Assembly: GCA_903865435.1 (NCBI GenBank)
Contig: CAIPJS010000037.1
Span: 1-59,152, forward strand
DNA length: 59,152 nt
Origin: an uncultured Bacteroidota bacterium
GTDB taxonomy: Bacteria > Bacteroidota > Bacteroidia > Chitinophagales > Chitinophagaceae
Direction of reading: 5' to 3'
Shown here: one piece after another, positions 34,526 to 43,145 of the stretch
Layout of the letters: every line of letters starts with the position of its first letter
Position numbering within the stretch: position 1 is the stretch's first letter
Translations under genes and position numbers: made by a program
Notes under the pieces: model-generated
Databases searched by the model: none
Seen by the model: only the letters and a program-made list of their open reading frames with translations
Told to the model about the DNA's origin: nothing

Positions 34526-35349
34526 TGAATGAAGACATTCATCAATTACTAGATCAAAAATTAAAGCAGTACAATCGTATTGAGTTCATTGAGAAAGACC
34601 CCATTTGTATTCCGCATGGCTATGCCAAAAAACAAGACATAGAAATAGCAGGTTTTTTTGCCGCCATATTTGCCTGGGGCAACAGAACCACCATCATCAA
34701 CAAGAGTAAGGAATTATTGGAAAGAATGGACAATGCACCTTATGCATTTTGTACGCAACATCAAACAAAAGATTTAAAAATATTATTAGATTTTGTACAC
34801 CGCACATTTAACGATACCGACTTATTGTATTGCGTCGAGTTTTTTAAACACCACTATACAAAAAATGAGAGCTTAGAAACTGCGTTTTTTGAAAGTAACA
34901 GTTTTGGCAGTAGGCCTGATCAAAAAACAGAAATTAAAAGTATTGATTCAGATAAGCATGTAAATACTGTAGAAAAAGCACTTACCCATTTTCAAAATTA
35001 TTTTTTTTCACTGGAAGATGCGCCTGCAAGAACCAAAAAACACATTGCAAGCCCCCTTTCGGGATCCACTTGTAAAAGACTGAATATGTTTTTGAGATGG
35101 ATGGTGCGTAAGGACAAACAAGGCGTGGACTTTGGAATTTGGAACAGCGTAAGTCCTGCAGCACTCATCATGCCTATTGATGTGCATGTGGCAAGAGTTT
35201 CTAGGGCATTGGGGATATTGCACAGGCCTCAAACAGATTGGCAGGCAGCCATTGAATTAACCAATTATTGTCGAACTTTGGATGCGAAGGATCCCGTTAA
35301 ATATGACTTTGCTTTGTTTAGTTTAGGTGTTATTGAAAAATTTAATTAA
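34525..35349 (+). CDS. TIGR02757 family protein (DUF2400)
   Basis: 274 residues, mostly helical. It shows DPICIPHGYAKKQDIEIAGF near the N terminus, FAAIFAWGNRTTIINKS, SGSTCKRLNMFLRWMVRKD and DVHVARVSRALGI. This matches the TIGR02757/DUF2400 family, which looks like a helix-hairpin-helix DNA-glycosylase relative (compare LDVHVxR-type motifs); no activity is established to my knowledge. The start codon overlaps the upstream stop by one base, so translation is coupled. Confidence 0.87.
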   Translation: MNEDIHQLLDQKLKQYNRIEFIEKDPICIPHGYAKKQDIEIAGFFAAIFAWGNRTTIINKSKELLERMDNAPYAFCTQHQTKDLKILLDFVHRTFNDTDLLYCVEFFKHHYTKNESLETAFFESNSFGSRPDQKTEIKSIDSDKHVNTVEKALTHFQNYFFSLEDAPARTKKHIASPLSGSTCKRLNMFLRWMVRKDKQGVDFGIWNSVSPAALIMPIDVHVARVSRALGILHRPQTDWQAAIELTNYCRTLDAKDPVKYDFALFSLGVIEKFN

Positions 35350-35354
35350 GCCCA

Positions 35355-35636
35355 ATGGACATTAATTTATTAGCCCTCGAAAAATTATCCACTTCCGATT
35401 TGGAAAACACAATCAACGAATTGATTAAAAATGATTTTTCTAAATTGGTGCAATTGCTTTATCGAATTGATGTTTCTGAAGCCAAACTTAAAAATATTTT
35501 ACAGGCGCATCCCAATGAGGATGCAGGAAAATTAATTGCACAAGTGGTCTTGGAAAGGTTGGTAGCTACCAAAAAAGCTAGAGAAAGTTTTTCTACTTCC
35601 TCACCAAAAATTGAGGACGATGCAGAAAGATTATAA
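35355..35636 (+). CDS. Conserved small hypothetical protein
   Basis: 93 residues, acidic, helical, with no signal or membrane segment (MDINLLALEKLSTSDLENT; FSKLVQLLYRIDVSEAKLKN). It lies five bases after the TIGR02757 gene and its last six bases overlap the end of the converging SDR gene. I believe such short proteins recur in Bacteroidota, but no function is known to me. Confidence 0.75.
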   Translation: MDINLLALEKLSTSDLENTINELIKNDFSKLVQLLYRIDVSEAKLKNILQAHPNEDAGKLIAQVVLERLVATKKARESFSTSSPKIEDDAERL

Positions 35637-36329
35637 ATCCCCCCATTGCGGACGCAATACAATATCTTCTACCACTGCTTGTGGACTTAACTGTGCAGCA
35701 GCAAAAATCATTTTTGCAATGTCTGCTGATTCCATAATTCTAGCTGGCGCTACCCCACTACCTGCCCAACTATTGGTATAAGTAGCTCCTGGATAAACAC
35801 CAGTTACTTTAATGCCTTTATCTTTTAATTCCACTCTTAAATTTTTAGAAAATCCATTTAAAGCAAACTTGCTAATACTATATGCGCCACCCTGAGGATA
35901 TGCTTGCAAAGAAGCAATTGAACAAATATTAAAAATATGACCCGTCTTTTGTTGAATCATTGCAGGCAATAAACTACGTGTAGTGTGGTAAGCGGAATAC
36001 AAATTAGCCGACATTTGGGCTTCAAGAATTCCTTGATTTTCATCAGCAATATCTCCTGGTAAAAAGAAACCTGCATTATTGATTAAGATATCTGGTGTGC
36101 CAAAACTTAGGCACCAAGCTCCAAAAGAGGCACAGGCTTCAGGTATCGATAAATCAGCCACTTTGCTATGTACGGTTGCAGCTGGAAATTGTTTTGCTAA
36201 TTTTTGGGCTGCTGCTTGTAAGCGTGCATCCGTTTTACTACAAATGAATAAAGTATCTCCTGCTGCTGCAAAAATTTCTGCAATCGCATAACCTATTCCT
36301 TGCGATGCCCCAGTGATGACCACTTTCAT
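35631..36329 (-). CDS. Short-chain dehydrogenase/reductase
   Basis: 232 residues. NAD(P)-binding TGASQGIG (6-13), NNAG motif in ILINNAGFF, catalytic YSISK and the serine in ICSIAS are all present. The start resembles 3-ketoacyl-ACP reductase and related SDRs. The substrate is unknown. It is monocistronic, converging on the small hypothetical gene with a six-base overlap of the ends. Confidence 0.92.
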   Translation of the reverse strand: MKVVITGASQGIGYAIAEIFAAAGDTLFICSKTDARLQAAAQKLAKQFPAATVHSKVADLSIPEACASFGAWCLSFGTPDILINNAGFFLPGDIADENQGILEAQMSANLYSAYHTTRSLLPAMIQQKTGHIFNICSIASLQAYPQGGAYSISKFALNGFSKNLRVELKDKGIKVTGVYPGATYTNSWAGSGVAPARIMESADIAKMIFAAAQLSPQAVVEDIVLRPQWGDL

Positions 36330-36409
36330 ATACTTATTTTTAAGTTCCCTTATCTAAAGCATAAAGATAAGAAGCAATATTGTAAATTCGTCCAATACAA
36401 TTGGCTTAC

Positions 36410-37105
36410 ATGAATTACAAAGACTTATTTTTTGATCTAGACCATACCATTTGGGACTTTGAATTGAATTCCAAAGAAACCCTATGGGACTTGTATCAAA
36501 AATATGCTTTAGCAGCAAAGGGCATTGATGATTTTGATGTTTTTTTCAGTCAATACAGTGTACACAACCACCGTCTATGGGACCGTTATACCAAGGGCTT
36601 TATCAAACAAGAGGAATTGAGATGGAAAAGAATTTATCTAAGTTTATTGGACTATAAAATAGCAGATGAAAATTTATCCAAAGCAATGTCACATGACTAT
36701 TTAGCTATTTTGCCCAATAAAAAAAATCTTTTTCCTTATACCATTGAAATTTTAGAGTATTTAAACGCCAAGGGATATAAAATGCATTTGATCACAAATG
36801 GTTTTGAATCGGTGCAGTTTAAAAAAATAGAAAACTCCAACTTGTCAAAATATTTTATCGAAGTAATCACTTCCGAAGCAAGCAATAGCCTCAAACCACA
36901 TGCTGCTATATTTGAATATGCCTTATCAAAATCCAATGCAATTTTAAATAAAAGCATTATGATTGGAGACAATGAAGGCGCAGACATACAAGGTGCCATC
37001 AATGCAGGTATGGATTCTGTTTTTGTCAATCATTTAAAGATCGAACCTACGATTCCTGCAACGTATACCATTACCCACCTGAAAGAATTAGAAAATATAT
37101 TGTAA
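36410..37105 (+). CDS. yjjG: YjjG-family HAD nucleotidase
   Basis: 231 residues. The HAD motif I is FFDLDHTIWD with D9 and D11. Motif II is LITNGFE and the last acidic motif is MIGDNEGADIQGA. YjjG removes phosphate from pyrimidine monophosphates, including non-canonical or damaged ones, and so cleans the nucleotide pool. The ATG at 36410 is preferred over the TTG at 36401. A weak AT-rich hairpin overlaps its stop codon. Confidence 0.9.
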   Translation: MNYKDLFFDLDHTIWDFELNSKETLWDLYQKYALAAKGIDDFDVFFSQYSVHNHRLWDRYTKGFIKQEELRWKRIYLSLLDYKIADENLSKAMSHDYLAILPNKKNLFPYTIEILEYLNAKGYKMHLITNGFESVQFKKIENSNLSKYFIEVITSEASNSLKPHAAIFEYALSKSNAILNKSIMIGDNEGADIQGAINAGMDSVFVNHLKIEPTIPATYTITHLKELENIL

Positions 37106-37127
37106 TACTTTAAAAAAGTATTTTATA
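37104..37127 (+). terminator. Probable weak terminator after yjjG
   Basis: AATACTT (37104-37110) and AAGTATT (37116-37122) pair around TAAAA, followed by TTT. The stem includes part of the yjjG stop codon and is AT-rich. Confidence 0.5.
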
Positions 37128-37149
37128 CTACATTCAACAGCACATAAAA

Positions 37150-37806
37150 TTACCAGCTAGCCAAAACGGTAACACCTCCCTTTACTACATCCCCTATTTT
37201 AGCATGAATGACTGCATTCAATGGCAAGAGCAAATCTACCCTACTGCCAAATTTTATAAAGCCATATTCTGCACCCTGGGTAAATTGATCACCTACTTTA
37301 CTATAATTGCAAATTCTTCTAGCCAATGCACCAGCAATTTGTTTGCATAAAATATTGCCTTTGCTATTTTGAATGACCACCGACCATCTTTCATTATCTG
37401 TAGATGATTTAGGATGCCAAGCCACCAAATATTTTCCAGGATGGTATTGATTGTAAATAATTTCTCCAGCAATGGGCAATCTATTCACATGCACATTGGC
37501 TGGACTCATAAATACACTTAACTGAATTCTTTTCTCTGCATAAAATTCATCAGGCTGTACTTCTTCAATCACCACTACTTTTCCATCAGCAGGCGCAATG
37601 ATGGCCCCATCATTCATAGTCAATTGTCTTTTGGGCATTCTAAAAAAGGAAACTATAAATAAGAAAAAAGCAATGGTGATAATAAAAACTACCCATGCTA
37701 GCAAATTGCTCACTGGGAATAAGTAAGAAAAATTAGCAATATTCAAAATGCCCACCAACAAAGCAATTAGCGATATGGTAGCGGCACCTTCTTTATGAAT
37801 GGTCAT
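37150..37806 (-). CDS. psd: Phosphatidylserine decarboxylase, small type
   Basis: 218 residues. Two N-terminal membrane helices are followed by the catalytic domain: IIAPADGKVVVIEEV, FMSPANVHVNRLPIAG, and the self-cleavage site KFGSRVDLLLP, where G187-S188 yields the pyruvoyl group on the small chain. It decarboxylates phosphatidylserine to phosphatidylethanolamine. It follows cdsA by 30 bases on the minus strand, so a lipid-synthesis operon is likely. Confidence 0.94.
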   Translation of the reverse strand: MTIHKEGAATISLIALLVGILNIANFSYLFPVSNLLAWVVFIITIAFFLFIVSFFRMPKRQLTMNDGAIIAPADGKVVVIEEVQPDEFYAEKRIQLSVFMSPANVHVNRLPIAGEIIYNQYHPGKYLVAWHPKSSTDNERWSVVIQNSKGNILCKQIAGALARRICNYSKVGDQFTQGAEYGFIKFGSRVDLLLPLNAVIHAKIGDVVKGGVTVLASW

Positions 37807-37836
37807 TGTATAAATTTAAATGCGAAGATAAATGAT

Positions 37837-38697
37837 CTAAAACAAAAACTGTAGTATTAGCCAAACAAATGGTGTTGCAAACAAAATTGAATCAAATCTA
37901 TCTAAAAAGCCGCCATGCCCTGGCATCAGGGTACCGCTGTCTTTCACACCCGCCATGCGTTTCAATTTACTTTCCAATAAATCTCCAAAACCGCCTGCAA
38001 TACTGGCAATAAGACTAATTAAGAAAATGTATTTTTCTTGAATGGGAATATAAATACCCGCTAATTTCGTTACAATTAAAACAGATAAAATCACGCCAGC
38101 AATGGTGCCTTCCCAAGTTTTATTAGGAGAAATAGGAGAAAGCGGGGTTTTGCCAATTAGAGCGCCTACCAAGTAAGCCATCGTATCATTTACCCAAATG
38201 GATAAAATTAATAACAATGGAATGGAAAAACTCCAATTGCCAAAATAAGTATTGGCCATAAAACTTTTCAATTGAAAGAAAAGCGAAAGGCTCATAGGAA
38301 TGTATACCAAACCTGCAAATGAAATGGCCCAATTTTGAATACTCATTTTTTTACTGACGATATCGGAAATCAACATGATGCCAACCACTGCTAATAAGGC
38401 TCTACTTCCAATATATTTTATACTCACACCATGTAAGCCCAAATCAACAGGCCCCAATGTCATCATCAACAAAATACCTAATAAAAGTAACCCCCAATGA
38501 TGTATGAAAGAAATTTTTTTATACCCTGGCTCAATGAGCGCTACTAGTTTTTGGAATTCAAGCAAACAACCTAATTGTATCAAAGTAAATAAAATAAAAA
38601 ATGACCAACTGTTCCAAATTAGTCCCGCCAACATGATTACAACAAATACAATAGCTGAAATGGCCCTCACTCTAAAAACAGATAAATTTAAACTCAT
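37837..38697 (-). CDS. cdsA: Phosphatidate cytidylyltransferase
   Basis: 286 residues with about eight membrane helices. It carries the CDP-diglyceride synthase signature near the C terminus (GGFGDLLESKLKR and DSGTLMPGHGGFLDRFDS) and PNKTWEGTIAG. It makes CDP-diacylglycerol from phosphatidate and CTP, the precursor for phosphatidylserine and thus for Psd. Downstream neighbour psd supports the call. It lies 20 bases after the DUF2007 gene. Confidence 0.96.
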   Translation of the reverse strand: MSLNLSVFRVRAISAIVFVVIMLAGLIWNSWSFFILFTLIQLGCLLEFQKLVALIEPGYKKISFIHHWGLLLLGILLMMTLGPVDLGLHGVSIKYIGSRALLAVVGIMLISDIVSKKMSIQNWAISFAGLVYIPMSLSLFFQLKSFMANTYFGNWSFSIPLLLILSIWVNDTMAYLVGALIGKTPLSPISPNKTWEGTIAGVILSVLIVTKLAGIYIPIQEKYIFLISLIASIAGGFGDLLESKLKRMAGVKDSGTLMPGHGGFLDRFDSILFATPFVWLILQFLF

Positions 38698-38717
38698 AGT
38701 TATAAAATTAAAAAAAA

Positions 38718-38936
38718 TTAAATAGCGGGTGCATTCATTTGAATGCCCTCAATTAATTGAATAGATTTTGCGTATAAGCTTTCTGGCACATACACTTCCA
38801 CTTCTCCTAAAAAAACATAAGAAGAATCTTTTTTATCCATCGATTTAGCGGGAATGTCATTTTCATTTAAAATGCCCATTACCATATAGGCCATGGTTAA
38901 TTGTTGACTACTAAATACTTTTTTCCAGTCCTGCAT
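38718..38936 (-). CDS. DUF2007 domain protein
   Basis: 72 residues: MQDWKKVFSSQQLTMAYMVM, NENDIPAKSMDKKDS and a C-terminal YAKSIQLIEG. It fits DUF2007, a small two-strand, two-helix unit often found alone in Bacteroidota with a proposed signalling or inhibitory role that is not proven. It overlaps the end of the CPBP gene by 26 bases in another frame, so it is translationally coupled to it. Confidence 0.85.
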   Translation of the reverse strand: MQDWKKVFSSQQLTMAYMVMGILNENDIPAKSMDKKDSSYVFLGEVEVYVPESLYAKSIQLIEGIQMNAPAI

Positions 38937-39828
38937 CTTCGCTAATTTTTTTCAATTTAATGAATAATATATAAATGCCTACACATGCTATTAAACCCCA
39001 ATAGATAGGCAGGTTTTCATCGATTACTTTTTCAACTCGAGCAGGATTGTTTCGAACCGAATACAAAGCAACAATGGCAATGCCATTATTGATAAAATGC
39101 ATTAAGATGGACAACCAAATAGTTTTCGTATACTCAAAAATCAAACCCAATAAAATGCCTAATGCCATTCTTGATAAAAACCCATAAAAGGAAAAGTGAA
39201 TGGCGCTAAAAAAAAGAGCGGTGATCAAAATAGATACATAGGGTTTCCCTGTCCATTCGGTTAATGTTTTTTGCAAAGCCCCTCTAAAATACAATTCTTC
39301 AACAATGGCCGGTACAATGGCCACAGCCAATAAAGCATATAATAAATCAACAATGGAATGCATCTGCGTCATAGACACCAACGCTTTTCTATATTGCGCT
39401 TCTAAGCCTTCCGCCCAATTTTTAAAGGAACTGGTAAGGGGTATTTTTTCGGTCAAACTACCTAAGGCACCACTTAATACCAACCCAGCCAAAGCCAATG
39501 CAATGACCAAACCAATTTGTTGGTATGAATTTATTTTAGAAAAGCCCATATTCTTTGCCAATGTCCCATTTGCAAAAAAAGCTACTGCCACACTAGGCAA
39601 TCCAAAAGCAATGATGGAAGCCAGCGCATTGGCAAATTGAGCAGCAGATGCATATTCTGGTTCTAAGATGATTTTTTGAATGTCATTGATGCCTACATGC
39701 AGCATGGCAGCAACCAATGAAAAGCTAATCAATGCCCCCAAAATCATCCCAATACCCGTTGCACCCAAAAAAAGCGCTAAGCGCATGGCGGGGGTCATCT
39801 TAAAAAGGCCTCTTGAAGTGTTTTCCAT
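38911..39828 (-). CDS. CPBP-family intramembrane glutamic endopeptidase
   Basis: 305 residues with about eight membrane helices. The ABI/CPBP motif 1 is VEELYFRGALQ, motif 2 is FSAIHFSFYGFLSRMALG and motif 3 is ILMHFINNGIAI, which together form the metal-independent glutamate active site seen in Rce1-like proteases. Substrates are unknown. It heads the minus-strand run DUF2007-cdsA-psd. Confidence 0.93.
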   Translation of the reverse strand: MENTSRGLFKMTPAMRLALFLGATGIGMILGALISFSLVAAMLHVGINDIQKIILEPEYASAAQFANALASIIAFGLPSVAVAFFANGTLAKNMGFSKINSYQQIGLVIALALAGLVLSGALGSLTEKIPLTSSFKNWAEGLEAQYRKALVSMTQMHSIVDLLYALLAVAIVPAIVEELYFRGALQKTLTEWTGKPYVSILITALFFSAIHFSFYGFLSRMALGILLGLIFEYTKTIWLSILMHFINNGIAIVALYSVRNNPARVEKVIDENLPIYWGLIACVGIYILFIKLKKISEDAGLEKSI

Positions 39829-39850
39829 CTATCTAAATGCAATTAATTGG

Positions 39851-39858
39851 TACATTTG
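39851..39858 (+). promoter_or_regulatory. Bacteroidota -7 element for dusB
   Basis: TACATTTG matches TAnnTTTG and lies 36 bases before the dusB ATG. Confidence 0.6.
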
Positions 39859-39894
39859 CAACCGTATCAGTTAGATGCAAGATAATGAATTCAT

Positions 39895-40932
39895 ATGGTT
39901 TCTATAGGTCCTATTCAATTGCCCAATTTCCCTTTATTACTCGCTCCTATGGAGGATGTAAGTGACCCCCCATTTAGAGCGGTATGCAAAGAAAATGGTG
40001 CCGACCTCATGTACACCGAATTTATAAGTAGTGAAGGATTGATTCGGGATGCCATTAAAAGCCGACAAAAACTGGACATTTTTGATTACGAGCGTCCTAT
40101 TGGCATTCAAATTTTTGGAGGTGATGAAGAAGCCATGGCCCTTTGCACCAAAATTGTAGACACAGTCAACCCGGATTTAATAGATATTAATTTTGGATGC
40201 CCTGTAAAAAAAGTGGTGACCAAGGGAGCAGGCGCTGGTGTTTTAAAAGATTTAGATTTAATGGTACGCTTAACGGAAGCGGTGGTAAAAAGCACCAACC
40301 TTCCTGTTACTGTTAAAACAAGATTAGGCTGGGATGAAAGCACTAAAAACATTCATGAAGTAGCTTTAAGATTACAAGATGTAGGTGTAAAAGCTTTAGC
40401 CATTCATGGACGTACAAGAGTACAAATGTATAAAGGCGAAGCCGATTGGACTTTAATTGGTGAAATAAAAAATGATCCGCGAATTCATATCCCTATTTTT
40501 GGAAATGGCGATATCAATTCTCCTGAAAAAGCTTTGGAATATAAAAATAAATACGGCGTTGATGGTATTATGATTGGCCGTGCTGCCATTGGTTATCCAT
40601 GGATTTTTAGAGAGATAAAACATTTTGTTGCAACTGGAGAAAGAAGAGCCGATCCTACGATTGAAGAGCGTGTAGAAGTAGCCAGAAAACACTTAATAAA
40701 ATCGATGGAGTGGAAAGGTCCTATTGCAGGTATTAATGAAATGAGAAGACATTATGCCAATTATTTAAGAGGGCTTCCTAACATTAAAGAGTACCGCAAT
40801 AAATTGGTTCGCATCACAGCGCAAAAAGAAATTGAAGCAGTCTTAGATGAGATCAAAGAAAAATACAAAGACACCGTGATTGAATCGGGTAAAATTATTT
40901 TAGAAAATTACCACGAGCACTGCCCTATTTAG
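39895..40932 (+). CDS. dusB: tRNA-dihydrouridine synthase B
   Basis: 345 residues. FMN-binding TIM barrel with LAPMEDVSDPPFRAV near the N terminus, the catalytic C102 in INFGCPVKKV, KTRLGWDES, AIHGRTRVQMYKG and GNGDINSPEKAL. The C-terminal helical domain binds tRNA. It reduces uridines in the D-loop of tRNA. It is monocistronic and converges on the glutathione peroxidase gene. Confidence 0.96.
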   Translation: MVSIGPIQLPNFPLLLAPMEDVSDPPFRAVCKENGADLMYTEFISSEGLIRDAIKSRQKLDIFDYERPIGIQIFGGDEEAMALCTKIVDTVNPDLIDINFGCPVKKVVTKGAGAGVLKDLDLMVRLTEAVVKSTNLPVTVKTRLGWDESTKNIHEVALRLQDVGVKALAIHGRTRVQMYKGEADWTLIGEIKNDPRIHIPIFGNGDINSPEKALEYKNKYGVDGIMIGRAAIGYPWIFREIKHFVATGERRADPTIEERVEVARKHLIKSMEWKGPIAGINEMRRHYANYLRGLPNIKEYRNKLVRITAQKEIEAVLDEIKEKYKDTVIESGKIILENYHEHCPI

Positions 40933-40938
40933 CTAGCC

Positions 40939-41595
40939 TTATTTTTTTTCAATAGCCTCAAGTACTAAAGGATCTAATGGGTCTACTGTCATAGGAAAAT
41001 AATGGGTAAGCGTTCCCTCTTCATTTACTAAGTATTTACAAAAATTCCAAGCAGGCTCTTGATGATTCCAACCATTCATGGTCATATCTGACAACCACTT
41101 AAACACTTCGTTTTGGTGATTCTTTTTTATAACGATTGACTTTGCCATTAAAGGAAAACTTACGCCATAATTCTTTTTGCAAAAAGCAGCAATCGTTTCA
41201 TTGTCCTTGGTTTCTTGCTCTTTAAAATCATTGGCAGGAAAGCCAACCACTATAAGGCTTGTAGGATATTTTTCTTGCAATTTTTCTAGGGCCTCGTACT
41301 GTCCGGTGAAACCGCAATCACTGGCCGTATTTACAATTAATACTTTTTTACCTTTCAAAGAAGCAAAATTAAAATCCTTTCCATTGATATCCTTTGTTGT
41401 TAAACTATAAAAAGAAACAATGGGCGTTTTATTTTCTACATTAACTTGAGTTTGCTTTTTTCCTGCTGCCTTACTCGACCACATAATGGCCGGATAGATA
41501 GACTTTAAAATAGATTGACGATAAGACATACCTTGTTTTTTCATAAGCAAAGTTGTGGTCACTAAAACACCTAAAGCAATGGCAATTTTTATCAT
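40939..41595 (-). CDS. Glutathione peroxidase-family protein, membrane-anchored
   Basis: 218 residues. Residues 1-18 are hydrophobic and probably anchor the protein in the membrane with the catalytic domain in the periplasm. The active cysteine is C94 in NTASDCGFTGQYEALE. Trp and Asn of the tetrad are in WNFCKYL. The glutamine motif FPCNQF reads FPANDF here, so Gln is replaced by Asp and the usual resolving-region Cys by Ala. Such bacterial enzymes normally use thioredoxin. The ATG at 41595 replaces the TTG at 41616. It follows the aldehyde dehydrogenase by 37 bases. Confidence 0.9.
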   Translation of the reverse strand: MIKIAIALGVLVTTTLLMKKQGMSYRQSILKSIYPAIMWSSKAAGKKQTQVNVENKTPIVSFYSLTTKDINGKDFNFASLKGKKVLIVNTASDCGFTGQYEALEKLQEKYPTSLIVVGFPANDFKEQETKDNETIAAFCKKNYGVSFPLMAKSIVIKKNHQNEVFKWLSDMTMNGWNHQEPAWNFCKYLVNEEGTLTHYFPMTVDPLDPLVLEAIEKK

Positions 41596-41632
41596 AAAAT
41601 TTTTTTTATTTTTCAATCTATCCTATTTGAAA

Positions 41633-43000
41633 TTATCCAATTAATCTTTTTAACAACCATGCTTTGCCTTTGTAGGGCGGATATTTAAAACCAGGATCTA
41701 TCCATGTTGGTGTTTTTAAAACCGACTTCGTATGCGTAAAAGTGTCAAAACTTAACTTGCCATGATAGCCTCCTGTTCCGCTAAAACCCCTGCCACCAAA
41801 GGGTAATTCATGATTGGTAATATGCATGGTCGCATTGTTTACACAAGCACCACCCGAAGGCACATTGGTCAACCAATAATCTTCGTCATTTTTATTTTCA
41901 GTAAAAACATAGAAGGCTAATGGGTTAGGATTTTTTTGAATAATGGCCAAGGCTTCTTCCCTTGAGGCATAGGTTAGAATAGGTAGAATAGGACCAAAAA
42001 TCTCCTCCTGCATAATTTTTGCATCTGGATGAACCCCTACCATAATGGTTGGCTCTATAAATAATTTTTCTCTATTTGATTTTCCTCCATATACAATTTC
42101 ACCCTCTCCTAAATAAGAAGTGAGACGCAGCCATTGTTTGTCATTAATAATTTTACCATAGTGCTCTGAATTTTCTGCATCTGCTCCATAAAACGATTGA
42201 AGGGCAATAATTAATTCTTTAATAAGCTTATCTTTTAAATCCTGGGGTACTAAAATATAATCAGGTGCGATACACATTTGACCGCAATTAGAAAATTTAG
42301 GATTGGCTAAACGTCGCGCTGCCACTCTTAAATTAGCATCTGAACAAATCACTGCAGGGCTTTTCCCTCCTAACTCTAAAGTCACTGGTACCAATTGCTC
42401 TGCTGCTAACTTGTAAATTATTTTACCAACCATAGTGCTGCCCGTATAAAAGATATGGTCAAATCTATTTTCTGTAAGTAGTGGTGGAAGTACCGTCGCT
42501 CCATCTCCTTCTAAATACATCATATAATTAGTAGGGAATAAAGAATGAATTATTTTTTGCATCACTGCTGCTGTAGCTGGCGCAAACTCAGATGGTTTTA
42601 AGACTGCGCAATTTCCTCCAGCAATGGCTCCTATGAGTGGAGTGAATAACAATTGAAAAGGATAGTTCCAAGGGGCAATAATACATACCACACCCAAAGG
42701 TTCTTGAATGGTAAAACTAGACGAGGGCATGTTCACCAAATTGGTCGCTACCGATTTGGGTTCCATCCACCCTTTTAAATGTTTTATGGTGTAGTTTAAT
42801 TCACTCAAGAAAAATCCAATCTCAGTAGCCCAGGCGTCTTCGTCGGTTTTTTTCAAATCGGCATAAAGTGATTGGTATAATTGTTTTTCATGCTCCAAAA
42901 CTGCTTTTTTTAAGCGTTCTAACTGAAGCAATCTAAATTCATAGGGCTGGGTAGCTCCTCCCATAAAATAGGCACGTAATTGGTCAATCGTGGCATTCAT
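41633..43000 (-). CDS. Aldehyde dehydrogenase (class 3-like)
   Basis: 455 residues. Catalytic cysteine in CGQMCIAPDY, general base glutamate in TLELGGKSP, and FTGSTMVGK and IIAPWNYPFQLL in the NAD site. The shortness and the C-terminal end with hydrophobic residues fit the ALDH3 group, which oxidises long-chain or aromatic aldehydes, often with NAD or NADP. ATG 43000 (MNATIDQLRAYF) is chosen over the upstream TTG. It is the first gene of a pair with the glutathione peroxidase, a stress-type combination. Confidence 0.94.
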   Translation of the reverse strand: MNATIDQLRAYFMGGATQPYEFRLLQLERLKKAVLEHEKQLYQSLYADLKKTDEDAWATEIGFFLSELNYTIKHLKGWMEPKSVATNLVNMPSSSFTIQEPLGVVCIIAPWNYPFQLLFTPLIGAIAGGNCAVLKPSEFAPATAAVMQKIIHSLFPTNYMMYLEGDGATVLPPLLTENRFDHIFYTGSTMVGKIIYKLAAEQLVPVTLELGGKSPAVICSDANLRVAARRLANPKFSNCGQMCIAPDYILVPQDLKDKLIKELIIALQSFYGADAENSEHYGKIINDKQWLRLTSYLGEGEIVYGGKSNREKLFIEPTIMVGVHPDAKIMQEEIFGPILPILTYASREEALAIIQKNPNPLAFYVFTENKNDEDYWLTNVPSGGACVNNATMHITNHELPFGGRGFSGTGGYHGKLSFDTFTHTKSVLKTPTWIDPGFKYPPYKGKAWLLKRLIG

Positions 43001-43145
43001 AAAATGTAAATTATACAGCAATTTAAGCCTAATTCAGCAAATCAAGCTGTCCAAAATCAGTTCATCAAATTATTTTTAAAAGTTCCAAAATTTTTGATAA
43101 TTTAACACTATCAATAACGATTAAACAACCAAATACAGTTTTGCT

